Assembly (NCBI GenBank): GCA_016710435.1
Contig: JADJVV010000001.1
Span: 1,324,501 to 1,388,500 of the forward strand
Length of the DNA: 64,000 nt
Direction: 5' to 3'
DNA from: Hyphomicrobiales bacterium
Lineage (GTDB): Bacteria > Pseudomonadota > Alphaproteobacteria > Rhizobiales > Aestuariivirgaceae
Of the stretch, positions 1 through 9,397 are shown piece by piece. Position 1 is the stretch's first letter. Each line of letters begins with the position of its first letter. The position numbers were made by a program, and so were the translations under genes. The notes beneath the pieces are model-generated. The model was not told where the DNA came from and did not search any database. It worked only from the letters and a program-made list of their open reading frames with translations.

Positions 1-156
1 CCGCCCGAGGTAGCGCAAGACCTCCCACTGGGCGGGAACCAGCCCTCCGGCGTGGCCGGCCTGCCGCAGGAGCCGGCTGAGCCGTTCCAGACGGGTGGCG
101 ATCTCCAGGGCCGGTGCTGGCGCGTCGTCGTCATTGTCGGCAGCACCTCTTGCCAT
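1..156 (-). CDS. MarR-type winged-helix regulator, N-terminal part
   Basis: Only the first 52 codons are in the window; the gene runs off the left edge. An acidic, alanine-rich lead is followed by LERLSRLLRQAG and PAQWEVLRYLGR. The latter matches the start of small MarR-like regulators, in which a PxQWxxLRYL signature opens the winged-helix domain. The ATG lies 2 nt downstream of the msrA stop on the same strand, so the two are probably cotranscribed. A redox-related role is only suggested by that neighbour. The DNA-recognition helix is outside the window, so the family call rests on a short segment. Confidence 0.6.
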   Translation of the reverse strand, partial: MARGAADNDDDAPAPALEIATRLERLSRLLRQAGHAGGLVPAQWEVLRYLGR

Positions 157-158
157 GG

Positions 159-809
<651 letters not shown>

Positions 810-948
810 GCTTGGATTTCCTTCGTTGATGGATACCATATAAGCGGCCCGTTCCCAAACCACGATGGCCACCCCGTGCACATTCCCTTGAATGCGCCGT
901 TATCGGCTCTTGAACCTTTTGATTCCCCGGCTATAAGCCTCCGCGAAC

Positions 949-1038
949 GGAAGGGTGGCCGAGTGGTTTAAGGCGCACGCCTGGAACGCGTGTTTACGTG
1001 AAAGCGTAACGAGGGTTCGAATCCCTCCTCTTCCGCCA
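949..1038 (+). tRNA. tRNA-Ser (anticodon GGA)
   Basis: A 90-nt class II tRNA with encoded CCA. The acceptor arms GGAAGGG and CTCTTCC pair with one G-U wobble, the T-arm is GAGGG-TTCGAAT-CCCTC, and the anticodon stem ACGC/GCGT encloses loop CTGGAAC, giving anticodon GGA for UCC/UCU. A variable arm (TTTACGTGAAAGCGTAA) fits tRNA-Ser. Confidence 0.97.
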
Positions 1039-1423
1039 TAATTCTTTGAAAACCGACTATAGCGCTCGACAGGCGCTGAATTCCTTTGGTTTCAAAGGGG
1101 CGCATGATTGCCTTGAGTCGGTTCCTGTATACTCCGCTGGCGAGGACCTCCTTCAGACTTTGCAAATTCTGCTGAAACTGGCCCATGCAGGGCCGGTCAG
1201 GCACGACATGGCGCTCGATCGTTCACGCGGCTTGCGGCGGACGCCGCCAAATTCGGGGCGGCGGATTCCACTGGCAGGGGGTGCTGACAAGATCACAGTT
1301 TCATGACAGACTGGCAAGGCTCAGAAAAAAGAAGCGCCTATAAATGTACTTTGCAGACAGTGATCTGTCGCAGAGCTGTAACATTTAGAAAGCAGTAGCT
1401 GGGTCTAAACCAAGGAGGTGACT
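1039..1423. other. Intergenic region upstream of the first ABC operon
   Basis: About 385 bases without a credible gene; the short frames here lack start context and family similarity. The only clear signal is a strong ribosome-binding site (AAGGAGG) at 1412-1418 that serves the GTG at 1424. Promoter elements for the downstream operon are presumably here but could not be assigned. Confidence 0.5.
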
Positions 1424-2542
1424 GTGAAAGTGATAACCAGACGTATTGCCGGAGTAGCTCTGGCTTCGACGTTGATTTTTTCGTCGGCGATGTCGAGCGC
1501 AAGCTTTGCTGGAACCTTGGCAGAGCTGGAAGCTGCTGCCAAGGCCGAGGGACAGCTCACGACCATCGCGCTGCCCCACGACTGGTGCGGCTATGGTGAT
1601 GTCATCGCCGGTTTCAAGGCCAAGTATCCCGAAATCACCGTCAATGAGCTGAACCCGGATGCCGGGTCTGCCGACGAACTCGAGGCCATCCGTGCCAACA
1701 AGGACAACAAGGGCCCGCAGGCACCCGACGTGATTGACGTTGGTCTTGCCTTCGGACCGCAGTCCAAGACAGAGGGACTGATTCAGCCGTACAAGGTCGC
1801 GACGTGGGACGAGATTCCGGCGGACGTGAAGGACGCAGATGGTTTCTGGTATGCCGACTACTATGGCGTGATGGCCTTCGGTGTGAACACGGACATCGTC
1901 AAGAATGTTCCATCGGACTGGGCAGACCTGCTGAAGCCGGAATATGCCAACGCCTTTGCACTGACGGGCGACCCCCGTGCCTCCAACCAGGCGATTCTTG
2001 CCATCATGTCGACGGGGATGGCCCGTGGAGCCGAACCAGGTCAAGCATCGGGCGAAAAGGGCTTGGAGTTCTTTGCTGAGCTCAACAAGGCTGGAAACTT
2101 CGTGCCAGTCTCAGCCAAGTCAGGAACCATCGCGCAAGGCCAAACGCCCATCGTGGCGGCCTGGGACTACAATCTTCTCGCCTGGCGTGATGGCCTCAAA
2201 GGCAACCCGCCGATGGAAGTGGTGATTCCGAAGGGCGCATCGCTTGCTGGTGTGTATGTGCAGGCGATCTCCGCTTTTGCGCCTCATCCGAGCGCGGCCA
2301 AGCTTTGGATGGAGTATGTCTATTCGGATGAAGGCCAGCTTGGCTGGCTCAAGGGCTATTGTCACCCCGCCCGCTTCACGGCCATGGTGGCAGCCGGCAA
2401 GATCCCGAAGGAACTGATGGACAAGCTCCCGCCCGCCGAAGCCTATGACAAGGCTGTCTTCCCGACGGTTGAACAGCAGGCCGCCAACAAGAAGGCGGTT
2501 ACCGAAGGCTGGGATAAGGTCGTCGGCGCCAACGTTCAGTAG
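1424..2542 (+). CDS. ABC transporter substrate-binding protein (iron/polyamine-like, family 1)
   Basis: Periplasmic ligand-binding component, 372 aa. A signal peptide (residues 1-30: basic start, hydrophobic core, SSASFAG) precedes LAELEAAAKAEGQL, a common opening of family 1 (PotD/FbpA-like) binding proteins. The fold is supported by PDVIDVGLAF, WYADYYGVMAFGVNTD and the C-terminal KLWMEYVYSDEGQ. A GTG at 1418 is in frame but abuts the Shine-Dalgarno sequence; the GTG at 1424 gives 5-nt spacing and is preferred. It is first in an operon with two permeases and an ATPase. Whether the ligand is iron, a polyamine or another small solute cannot be read from the sequence. Confidence 0.85.
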   Translation: MKVITRRIAGVALASTLIFSSAMSSASFAGTLAELEAAAKAEGQLTTIALPHDWCGYGDVIAGFKAKYPEITVNELNPDAGSADELEAIRANKDNKGPQAPDVIDVGLAFGPQSKTEGLIQPYKVATWDEIPADVKDADGFWYADYYGVMAFGVNTDIVKNVPSDWADLLKPEYANAFALTGDPRASNQAILAIMSTGMARGAEPGQASGEKGLEFFAELNKAGNFVPVSAKSGTIAQGQTPIVAAWDYNLLAWRDGLKGNPPMEVVIPKGASLAGVYVQAISAFAPHPSAAKLWMEYVYSDEGQLGWLKGYCHPARFTAMVAAGKIPKELMDKLPPAEAYDKAVFPTVEQQAANKKAVTEGWDKVVGANVQ

Positions 2543-2554
2543 TCGAAAACACTT

Positions 2555-2589
2555 CGACCTCCGCCACAACACAAATGGGGCGGAGGTCG
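2555..2589 (+). promoter_or_regulatory. Hairpin between binding-protein and permease genes
   Basis: A perfect 11-bp stem (CGACCTCCGCC / GGCGGAGGTCG) with a 13-nt loop lies 12 nt after the binding-protein stop and 21 nt before the permease start. No T-tract follows, so it is more likely a 3'-end stabiliser or partial attenuator than a full terminator. Equivalent hairpins follow the other three binding-protein genes of the window. Confidence 0.75.
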
Positions 2590-2610
2590 TCCTGTCGGGG
2601 TGTGAGACTT

Positions 2611-3486
2611 ATGTCCGCAGTTGTCCAGAATGCTAGGCGACTACCAATATCTTTGAATTGGCTAGGGGTTGCACCCTTCCTGATCTTTGCTGTTCTTTTC
2701 CTCATTCTTCCGACGCTCCATATCGTCGTGGGCGCATTCCGCACGCCTGAAGGCAGCTTGACGCTTGCGAACCTGCAAGGTCTTGCTGCGCCCAATATTG
2801 TAAATGCAACATGGATATCGATGAAGCTCAGCCTCCTGACGGCGCTGCTGGGCTGTGTGGTTGGCCTTCTGTTGGCCATCACCACCACGCGGGGTGGACT
2901 GCCATCGGGATTGCGTGATGCAACACTCACCTTCGCTGGCGTTGCCTCGAATTTCGCCGGTGTGCCGCTCGCCTTTGCGTTCATTGCGACGCTTGGCAGG
3001 CTCGGACTTCTGACGGTGGTGCTGAACCAGTGGGTTGGCTTCAACATATACGCGACCGGGTTCAATCTGATCAGCTTTACCGGCCTGACACTGGCTTACC
3101 TGTATTTTCAGATTCCTCTCATGCTGCTGATCATCACACCCGCTGTCGACGGCTTGAAGCGGGAATGGCGAGAGGCGGCCGAAAGCCTCGGGGCAAGTGG
3201 CGTGCAATATTGGCGCATGATAGCACTTCCCGTACTCTGGCCCTCTCTGCTCGGCACCTTTGCGCTGCTGTTTGCCAATGCCTTTGGCGCGGTTGCAACT
3301 GCCATGGCACTCACCGGCTCGTCTCTCTCGATCGTGCCCATCATCCTCTTTGCGCAGATCCGCGGTGACGTGCTCCAGGATCCGCATCTCGGCTATGCCA
3401 TTGCCTTCGGCATGATCGTCATTACCGGCATTGCCAATCTCATCTACATCGTGTTGCGCGCGCGTGCGGAGAGATGGCAGAAATGA
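2611..3486 (+). CDS. ABC transporter permease (first subunit)
   Basis: Inner-membrane channel subunit, 291 aa, with about six hydrophobic segments starting WLGVAPFLIFAVLFLILP. The cytoplasmic coupling loop EAAESLGASGVQYWRMIALP is the EAA motif that docks with the ATPase. The frame extends 12 codons upstream, but the ATG of MSAVVQNARRL gives a normal N-terminus. The gene overlaps the second permease by 4 nt (ATGA), indicating translational coupling. It pairs with the preceding binding protein; substrate unknown. Confidence 0.88.
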   Translation: MSAVVQNARRLPISLNWLGVAPFLIFAVLFLILPTLHIVVGAFRTPEGSLTLANLQGLAAPNIVNATWISMKLSLLTALLGCVVGLLLAITTTRGGLPSGLRDATLTFAGVASNFAGVPLAFAFIATLGRLGLLTVVLNQWVGFNIYATGFNLISFTGLTLAYLYFQIPLMLLIITPAVDGLKREWREAAESLGASGVQYWRMIALPVLWPSLLGTFALLFANAFGAVATAMALTGSSLSIVPIILFAQIRGDVLQDPHLGYAIAFGMIVITGIANLIYIVLRARAERWQK

Positions 3487-4271
3487 AAATTACACGCTTC
3501 TGGTCTTGGCTGACCTTTGCCTTGGGTTTCCTCTTTTTCTTCCTCCCGCTGATTGGCACTTTCGAATTCTCATTGCGCGCACGCCGTGGCGTCTACTCCT
3601 TCGATGCCTATCGCAGCGTCCTCGGTGATCCGCAGTTCCGCGAGACATTCACATATTCTGTTGTGATGGCTCTCCTTACCATTGTTCTCGGCATCCTCAT
3701 CGTGACGCCAACGGCCTTCTGGGTACGCCTCAAGCTGCCGCGGCTCCGCCCTGTGATAGAGTTCATAACACTGCTCCCGCTGGTTATTCCGCCGATCGTG
3801 ATCGTCTTCGGCTATATCCGGCTCTACAACACCTCCAGCTATCTGCCGCTGACCGGAAGCGCCTTCGGGACCAACCTTCTGCTGATGTGTGGTTATGCAA
3901 CATTGGCCCTGCCATATATGTATCGTGCCGTCGACACGGGGTTGCGGACCATCGATGTTCGCACCTTGACGGAAGCCGCTCAAAGCCTCGGGGCCGGGTG
4001 GTTTACCATCATCACGCGTCTGATTCTGCCAAATGTCCTGGTTGCAGTCCTCTCTGGTGCGTTTTTGACATTTGCCATTGTCATTGGGGAATATGTCTTC
4101 GCGGCCTTGTTGAACCGTCCGGCCTTCGGGCCTTATATGGTTTGGATGGGCGGAAACCGCGCCTATGAACCAGCGGCACTTGCAGTCATCGCTTTCAGCA
4201 TCACTTGGGCCTGCATGGGGCTGATCCAACTCGCTACCCGTTTCTCGAAACATTCAAGAGCTCAGCGCTGA
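3483..4271 (+). CDS. ABC transporter permease (second subunit)
   Basis: Second channel subunit, 262 aa, about six membrane spans and an EAA loop (TEAAQSLGAGWFTIITRLILP). It resembles PotC/ThiP-type permeases of family 1 importers. Two ATGs are possible; the one at 3483 overlaps the previous stop as ATGA and has GGAGAG about 9 nt upstream, whereas the ATG at 3474 would abut that site. The stop overlaps the start of the ATPase gene by one base (TGATG), so all four genes of the operon are tightly coupled. Confidence 0.88.
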   Translation: MKITRFWSWLTFALGFLFFFLPLIGTFEFSLRARRGVYSFDAYRSVLGDPQFRETFTYSVVMALLTIVLGILIVTPTAFWVRLKLPRLRPVIEFITLLPLVIPPIVIVFGYIRLYNTSSYLPLTGSAFGTNLLLMCGYATLALPYMYRAVDTGLRTIDVRTLTEAAQSLGAGWFTIITRLILPNVLVAVLSGAFLTFAIVIGEYVFAALLNRPAFGPYMVWMGGNRAYEPAALAVIAFSITWACMGLIQLATRFSKHSRAQR

Positions 4272-5335
4272 TGTCATTCCTCCAACTCCAACACCTCGAG
4301 AAAGCCTTCGGTAGCCAGCGCGTGGTGACGGACTTCAGTATTGATATTCAGCAAGGCGAGTTCGTATCTCTCCTTGGGCCGTCGGGGTGTGGCAAGACCA
4401 CTGTGCTCCGCATGGTGGCCGGATTTGAGTCTCCTTCAACGGGTGCAATCCGGATTGAAGGCAAGGATATTGTCAACCTGCGTCCAAACCAGCGCAATAT
4501 CGGAATGGTTTTCCAGTTCTATGCATTGTTTCCAAACCTGACCGTCGCGCAAAATATTGCTTTTGGTCTTAAGATTGCGGGCATGGCCAAGTCTCAACGT
4601 GAGGCCCGCGTGACGGAGATGCTCAAGCTGATCGGGTTGCCGGAGCTTGGTGGTCGCTATCCTTTCCAGCTTTCGGGTGGCCAGCAGCAGCGTGTGGCTC
4701 TTGCGCGCGCGATAGCCGTGCGTCCCAAGGTGCTCTTGCTTGATGAGCCACTCTCGGCTCTCGACGCCAAGATTCGCGTTAGCCTGCGTGAGGAAATCCG
4801 GGCCATCCAGCGGGAACTGGGGATCACGACGATATTCGTCACCCATGACCAGGAAGAAGCCCTGACCATGTCTGATCGCGTGGTGGTTATGAATGGTGGG
4901 ATTGCAGAGCAGGTCGGCATTCCTCATGAGGTATACAATCGTCCGACAACCCAGTTCGTTGCAAACTTTGTCGGAACCCTCAACAACTTCGTTGCAATCG
5001 TGGAAAATCCGCAAATCGGTTTGCTCCGTCTGGGCAGTACGGAAATCCGAATTCCGGACGGGAAAGTCGCCCGGAGATCCAAGGGGGACAGGCAGACCCT
5101 GGCGCTGCGGCCAGAAGCGGTGCATCTGGGCAGACATCAATCAAGCGATGTTCACCTGTCGGCGAAGGTTGAAGAGGTCAGCTTCCTCGGCTCCGTCATT
5201 CGCATTCGTGCAAACGTGGCCGGCACCCCGGTTTCACTCGATACATTCAATCGCACAGACGTTGCTCCGCCATCGATCGGCTCCGGAATCGAGGTTTCCT
5301 TTTCGGTTCGGGATCTTATTGTTCTTGCTGACTGA
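4271..5335 (+). CDS. ABC transporter ATP-binding protein (PotA/FbpC type)
   Basis: Energises the importer, 354 aa. Walker A GPSGCGKTT, Q-loop VFQFYALFP, signature LSGGQQQRVALARA, Walker B VLLLDEPLSALD and H-loop VTHDQEEA are all present. A C-terminal TOBE-like extension (from about residue 270, with LALRPEAVHLG) is typical of the PotA/FbpC/MalK branch and often senses regulators or ligand. The open frame reaches back into the permease gene; the ATG overlapping its stop as TGATG is the evident start. The Q-loop has phenylalanine where serine is common (FQSYALFP). Last gene of the operon. Confidence 0.92.
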   Translation: MSFLQLQHLEKAFGSQRVVTDFSIDIQQGEFVSLLGPSGCGKTTVLRMVAGFESPSTGAIRIEGKDIVNLRPNQRNIGMVFQFYALFPNLTVAQNIAFGLKIAGMAKSQREARVTEMLKLIGLPELGGRYPFQLSGGQQQRVALARAIAVRPKVLLLDEPLSALDAKIRVSLREEIRAIQRELGITTIFVTHDQEEALTMSDRVVVMNGGIAEQVGIPHEVYNRPTTQFVANFVGTLNNFVAIVENPQIGLLRLGSTEIRIPDGKVARRSKGDRQTLALRPEAVHLGRHQSSDVHLSAKVEEVSFLGSVIRIRANVAGTPVSLDTFNRTDVAPPSIGSGIEVSFSVRDLIVLAD

Positions 5336-5723
5336 GGCACGGCAAGGTTTGCGTGAATGTGAATTCGGTGATTTCCGAATCGCGCGCAGTACATCCGAAA
5401 TGCAGGTTCATTGGTTCAGCACCTGTTGAGGCGCTGAATTCCACGCAGGATTTCTTCTTCGCTGCATGCCGCATAGCCGGGAACAAGTCCGTGTTGGTTT
5501 GAACCGGGATAATTGAATTCAGCCACGGCAGACTGGAACAGGGGGCAGCGAACTCGGCCGAACCCCCTTCCGCCATACCTCTTGCGTGGACCTCCGAGCA
5601 ACCTGATTGACGGTGCGGAACCTGATTCGCGTTTGGTTCCGGAGGGGGTGACTTCATGTTCCCCTGTGCTAGCATTCTCCCCATGAACCTGGCGAAAGCC
5701 CGGGATGAACAGGGAGTATTTTC
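5336..5723. other. Gene-free stretch before the peptide-type ABC operon
   Basis: Nearly 390 bases between two ABC operons. No open frame has a plausible start or family match, and the long antisense frame crossing it is a shadow of the next gene. An AGGGAG ribosome-binding site at its right edge serves the downstream ATG. It probably holds the promoter of that operon, but no -35/-10 pair stands out. Confidence 0.5.
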
Positions 5724-7304
5724 ATGAAACACTTCACACTCAAGTCCCTGCTGGCGGGGGCAGCGATCCTTGCGCTGACCGCGTCGGCATCCTTCGCCGA
5801 GGTCGTCTTCAACCGCGGCAATTCGGCCGATCCTGAATCCCTCGATCCGCACAAGACCTCGACCGTCTACGAAGCCAACATCCTGCGCGATCTCTTCTCG
5901 GGTCTGATGATCCACAATGCCAAGGCCGAAGTGGAGCCCGGCGCCGCGGAAAGCTACACGGTCTCGGGCGACGGCAAGGTGTACACCTTCAAGATGCGCG
6001 CCGGCGCCAAATGGTCGGACGGCACGCCCGTCACCGCCAATGATTTCGTCTTCTCCTGGCAACGCTTGGTGAACAAGGATACGGCTGCCGAATACGCCTA
6101 CATGCTCGCCCCCGTTGTGAATGCCGAAGACATCACCGCCGGCAAGAAGAAGCCTGAAGAACTGGGCGCGAAGGCTCTCGACGACATGACCTTCGAGGTG
6201 ACGCTCAATGCGCCGACGCCCTACTTCCTCGAGATGCTGACACACCAGGCCACCTACGCCATCAGCAAGGCCAACGTGGACAAGTTTGGCGCCGACTTCA
6301 TCAAGCCGGGCAACCTCGTCTCCAACGGCCCCTACATGCTCGCTGAATTCGTGCCCAACGATCACATCAAGGTCGTGAAGAACCCGAACTTCTACGACAC
6401 CGCCAATGTCCAGATCGACACCGTCAACTACATCCCCACGGAAGACCGCGCCACGGCCATGAAGCGGCTGGAGGCGGGCGAGCTTGATTCCAACGACGAC
6501 ATTCCCACCGAACAGTTGACTGAGTTGAAGGCGAAGTTCGGCGACCAGGTGCGTATCGGTCCGTATCTTGGCACCTACTACTACGTCTTCAAGACCGACA
6601 AGGAACCGTGGAAGAACGTGAAGCTGCGCCACGCAATCTCCATGGCGATCGACCGCGATTACCTCGCCGAAAAAGTCTGGCAGAACACCATGCTGCCCGC
6701 CTATTCGCTGGTACCTCCGGGCATCAAGGGCTACGAAGCGCAGCCCACGGATTATGCCGAAAAGCCGCAACTCGACCGCGAGGACGAAGCCAAGAAGATC
6801 CTGACGGAACTGGGCTACGGACCGGACAAGCCGTTGAAGATGGAGATCCGCTTCAACACCTCGGAAAACCACAAGAACACGGCCGTCGCCATTCAGGAAC
6901 AGCTGAAGCCGCTCGGCGTCGAAGTCTCGTTGGTCAACACCGACACCAAGACGCACTACGGTTTCCTGGAACAGAAGGGTGACTTCGATATCGCTCGCGG
7001 CGGCTGGATTGCGGACTACAAGGACCCATCCAATTTCCTCGACCTCTGCAAGACGGGAACGGGCAACAACTACGGCCAGTATGCCAACCCGGAATACGAC
7101 AAGCTGCTTGCGGACGCCGCGGCGGCCGATGGTGATGCGCGAATGAAGAAGCTGGAAGAAGCGGAAGCAATCGGCGTCGCCCGCGACTTGTGCTTCGTGC
7201 CGCTGCTTTACTACAGCTACCACACGATCGTGTCCTCCAAGCTCTCCGGCTGGGAAGACAACGTCATGGACGTTCATCCCACGCGCTTCATCAAGAAGAA
7301 CTGA
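5724..7304 (+). CDS. ABC transporter substrate-binding protein, oligopeptide type (OppA family 5)
   Basis: Periplasmic receptor of 526 aa, the normal size for family 5. A signal peptide (residues 1-25, ending SASFA) is followed by the family signature FNRGNSADPESLDPHKT and DLFSGLMIHNAKAEVEPGAAESY. Later hallmarks include KWSDGTPVTANDFVFSWQRL, LRHAISMAIDRD and GGWIADYKDPSNFLDL, all typical of OppA. ATG with AGGGAG upstream. It heads an operon with OppB-, OppC- and fused OppDF-like genes. Ligands of this family range from peptides to opines and murein fragments; the exact one is not readable here. Confidence 0.93.
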   Translation: MKHFTLKSLLAGAAILALTASASFAEVVFNRGNSADPESLDPHKTSTVYEANILRDLFSGLMIHNAKAEVEPGAAESYTVSGDGKVYTFKMRAGAKWSDGTPVTANDFVFSWQRLVNKDTAAEYAYMLAPVVNAEDITAGKKKPEELGAKALDDMTFEVTLNAPTPYFLEMLTHQATYAISKANVDKFGADFIKPGNLVSNGPYMLAEFVPNDHIKVVKNPNFYDTANVQIDTVNYIPTEDRATAMKRLEAGELDSNDDIPTEQLTELKAKFGDQVRIGPYLGTYYYVFKTDKEPWKNVKLRHAISMAIDRDYLAEKVWQNTMLPAYSLVPPGIKGYEAQPTDYAEKPQLDREDEAKKILTELGYGPDKPLKMEIRFNTSENHKNTAVAIQEQLKPLGVEVSLVNTDTKTHYGFLEQKGDFDIARGGWIADYKDPSNFLDLCKTGTGNNYGQYANPEYDKLLADAAAADGDARMKKLEEAEAIGVARDLCFVPLLYYSYHTIVSSKLSGWEDNVMDVHPTRFIKKN

Positions 7305-7316
7305 TTTTAACGAAGG

Positions 7317-7348
7317 CCATCCGCCCTCTCTCACCGGAGGGCGGATGG
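7317..7348 (+). promoter_or_regulatory. Hairpin between oppA-like and oppB-like genes
   Basis: A perfect 12-bp stem (CCATCCGCCCTC / GAGGGCGGATGG) with an 8-nt loop starts 12 nt after the binding-protein stop and ends 13 nt before the permease ATG. There is no T-tract. The position suggests protection of the upstream message or partial attenuation, giving more binding protein than permease. Confidence 0.8.
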
Positions 7349-7361
7349 ACATGTTCTTCCC

Positions 7362-8285
7362 ATGCTGCGTTATGTCCTAAGGCGCCTGCTCACGGCCATC
7401 CCGACGCTCTTCGTGATCGTCACGATGTCGTTTTTCCTGATCCGTGTGGCCCCCGGGGGGCCGTTCAACCAGGAGAAAGGACTAAATCCCGTCATCAAGG
7501 CCAACCTCGAGCGCCAGTTCGGCCTCGATCTTCCGCTTTGGAAGCAGTACCTGAACTACCTCAACCATCTCCTGCACGGAAACTTCGGGCCTAGTTACAA
7601 TCTGCCCGACTTCACCGTGGGTGAGTTGTTCCGTACGGGCCTGCCCGTCTCGATCCAACTCGGGACCAGTGCCCTCGTACTGGCGCTGCTGTTCGGCGGT
7701 ATTCTCGGGGTATTCGCCGCGCTCTATCAAAACCGCCCGGCCGACTATGCTGTCGTTGCCACGGCCACGGCCGGCAGCACCATTCCCACATTTGTCGTGG
7801 CACCGCTGTTCCAGCTGTTCTTTGCTCTCACGCTGAAGTGGGTGCCTGTTGGTGGCTGGGGCGATGGTGCCTTCGTCAACAAGGTGGGGCCGGTGATCAC
7901 GCTGATGTTGCCCCAGCTTGCCATCGTGGCGCGTCTCATGCGGGGCTCGATGATCGAGTCACTGCGTGCCCATCACATTCGCACCGCACGGGCGATGGGG
8001 CTGTCGGATTTTTCCGTTGTCGTCCGTCACGCCATGCGGGGTGCCCTGTTGCCGATCGTCTCCTACGCGGGCCCCGCCGCGGCCTCGCTCCTTACAGGTT
8101 CGCTCATTGTCGAGTACATCTTCGCCATACCGGGCGTAGGCCGATATTTCGTCGATGCCGCACTCAACCGCGATTACACCCTGGTCATGGGAACCGTCGT
8201 CGTCATCGCCATCTTCACGCTTCTCTTCAACCTCATCGTCGACCTGCTCTACGCCATCGTTGATCCACGGGTCCGCTATGACTGA
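7362..8285 (+). CDS. Oligopeptide-type ABC permease (OppB-like)
   Basis: Membrane channel subunit, 307 aa. The N-terminus MLRYVLRRLLTAIPTLFVIV and the following APGGPFNQEKGLNP are diagnostic of OppB/DppB. The coupling loop TARAMGLSDFSVVVRHAMRGALLP and the C-terminal GVGRYFVDAALNRDYTLVMG complete the family pattern. It overlaps the next gene by 8 nt and partners the OppC-like subunit. Confidence 0.94.
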   Translation: MLRYVLRRLLTAIPTLFVIVTMSFFLIRVAPGGPFNQEKGLNPVIKANLERQFGLDLPLWKQYLNYLNHLLHGNFGPSYNLPDFTVGELFRTGLPVSIQLGTSALVLALLFGGILGVFAALYQNRPADYAVVATATAGSTIPTFVVAPLFQLFFALTLKWVPVGGWGDGAFVNKVGPVITLMLPQLAIVARLMRGSMIESLRAHHIRTARAMGLSDFSVVVRHAMRGALLPIVSYAGPAAASLLTGSLIVEYIFAIPGVGRYFVDAALNRDYTLVMGTVVVIAIFTLLFNLIVDLLYAIVDPRVRYD

Positions 8286-9396
8286 CGCCGCTGCAAAGCT
8301 GCCCGCTGCCGGGCGCTCGCTCTGGGCTGATGCGCGGGCACGGCTGCTGCGCAACAAGGCTGCCATGGTGAGTATCATCTATCTTGCCGTGATGACGCTT
8401 GCCTGCATCTTCGGACCATTTCTGGTCCCCAATGATTTCACGACAATCCATGCCGACTACACGCGCATTCCCCCGTCACTCTCGGCGTATCCCAAGGCCG
8501 ACGGGATCGAAGCTGCCCTGAACGATGCCTTGCGCCGCGCCCGGCTTGATCTCGTGGATTGGAAGCAGGACGGCGCAACTGTCGAAGTGAATGTGAAGGC
8601 GACAAAGCCCATTGACCCCCGTGTCATCCGCTATCTCGATCGCTCCGATGTCTTCGAGACGTCGGCCGTCAAGGCGTCTTCGGCCGATGGCCTGACCATG
8701 ACCATGACGACGGAAGTACAGCAGACCTATTTCTATTTCGGAACCGACAGCAATGGCCGCGATCTTCTCCAGCGCACGCTTGTGGCGGGTCGTGTCTCCC
8801 TGGCAATCGGACTGCTTGCGGGTCTCGTGGCTGTGGTGATCGGCGTTCTCTACGGTGCCGCCGCCGGCCTCATGGGTGGCAAGACTGACGAAGTGATGAT
8901 GCGCGTCGTCGACATTCTCTACTCACTGCCCTTCATCTTCTTCGTCATCATGCTGGTGGTCTTCTTCGGGCGAAATTTCATCCTGATGTTCCTCGCCGTG
9001 GGAGCGGTGCTGTGGCTCGACATGGCACGCATCGTGCGGGGACAGGCCCTGTCGCTGAAGCGGCAGGAATATGTGCAGGCGGCCGAAGCCTTGGGCGTGT
9101 CCCGCTGGGGAATTCTCATCCGCCATGTGGTTCCGAACCTGCTGGGCCCGGTCGTCATCTACATGACGCTGCTCGTGCCACAGGTCATAATCCTCGAAAG
9201 TTTCCTCTCCTATCTGGGGCTGGGTGTGCAGGAGCCCATGTCGAGCTGGGGCGTGCTGATCTCACAGGGTGCGAAGTCCATTCCCGGCGCCAAGTGGCTG
9301 CTGGTGTTCCCGTCGCTCTTCCTCACCACGACGCTCTTTGCCCTCAATTTCATCGGGGATGGCCTGCGCGATGCCCTCGACCCGAAGGACCGCTGA
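8278..9396 (+). CDS. Oligopeptide-type ABC permease (OppC-like)
   Basis: Second channel subunit, 372 aa. After a first membrane span (residues about 30-50) there is a periplasmic insert of roughly 100 residues before FGTDSNGRDLLQRTLVAGR, the start of the OppC permease core; such inserts occur in longer OppC/YejE-like proteins. The EAA loop is EALGVSRWGILIRHVVPN and the C-terminus GDGLRDALDPKDR is typical. The frame reaches upstream into oppB, but ATG in GSAMTDAAAK, overlapping the oppB stop, is the natural start. Confidence 0.93.
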   Translation: MTDAAAKLPAAGRSLWADARARLLRNKAAMVSIIYLAVMTLACIFGPFLVPNDFTTIHADYTRIPPSLSAYPKADGIEAALNDALRRARLDLVDWKQDGATVEVNVKATKPIDPRVIRYLDRSDVFETSAVKASSADGLTMTMTTEVQQTYFYFGTDSNGRDLLQRTLVAGRVSLAIGLLAGLVAVVIGVLYGAAAGLMGGKTDEVMMRVVDILYSLPFIFFVIMLVVFFGRNFILMFLAVGAVLWLDMARIVRGQALSLKRQEYVQAAEALGVSRWGILIRHVVPNLLGPVVIYMTLLVPQVIILESFLSYLGLGVQEPMSSWGVLISQGAKSIPGAKWLLVFPSLFLTTTLFALNFIGDGLRDALDPKDR

Positions 9397-9397
9397 C

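Noticed and set aside
5316..7352. 678-codon open frame on the minus strand
   Set aside because: It mirrors the oppA-like gene in the antisense phase typical of GC-rich DNA; valine/glycine/arginine-rich, with no family pattern or ribosome-binding site.
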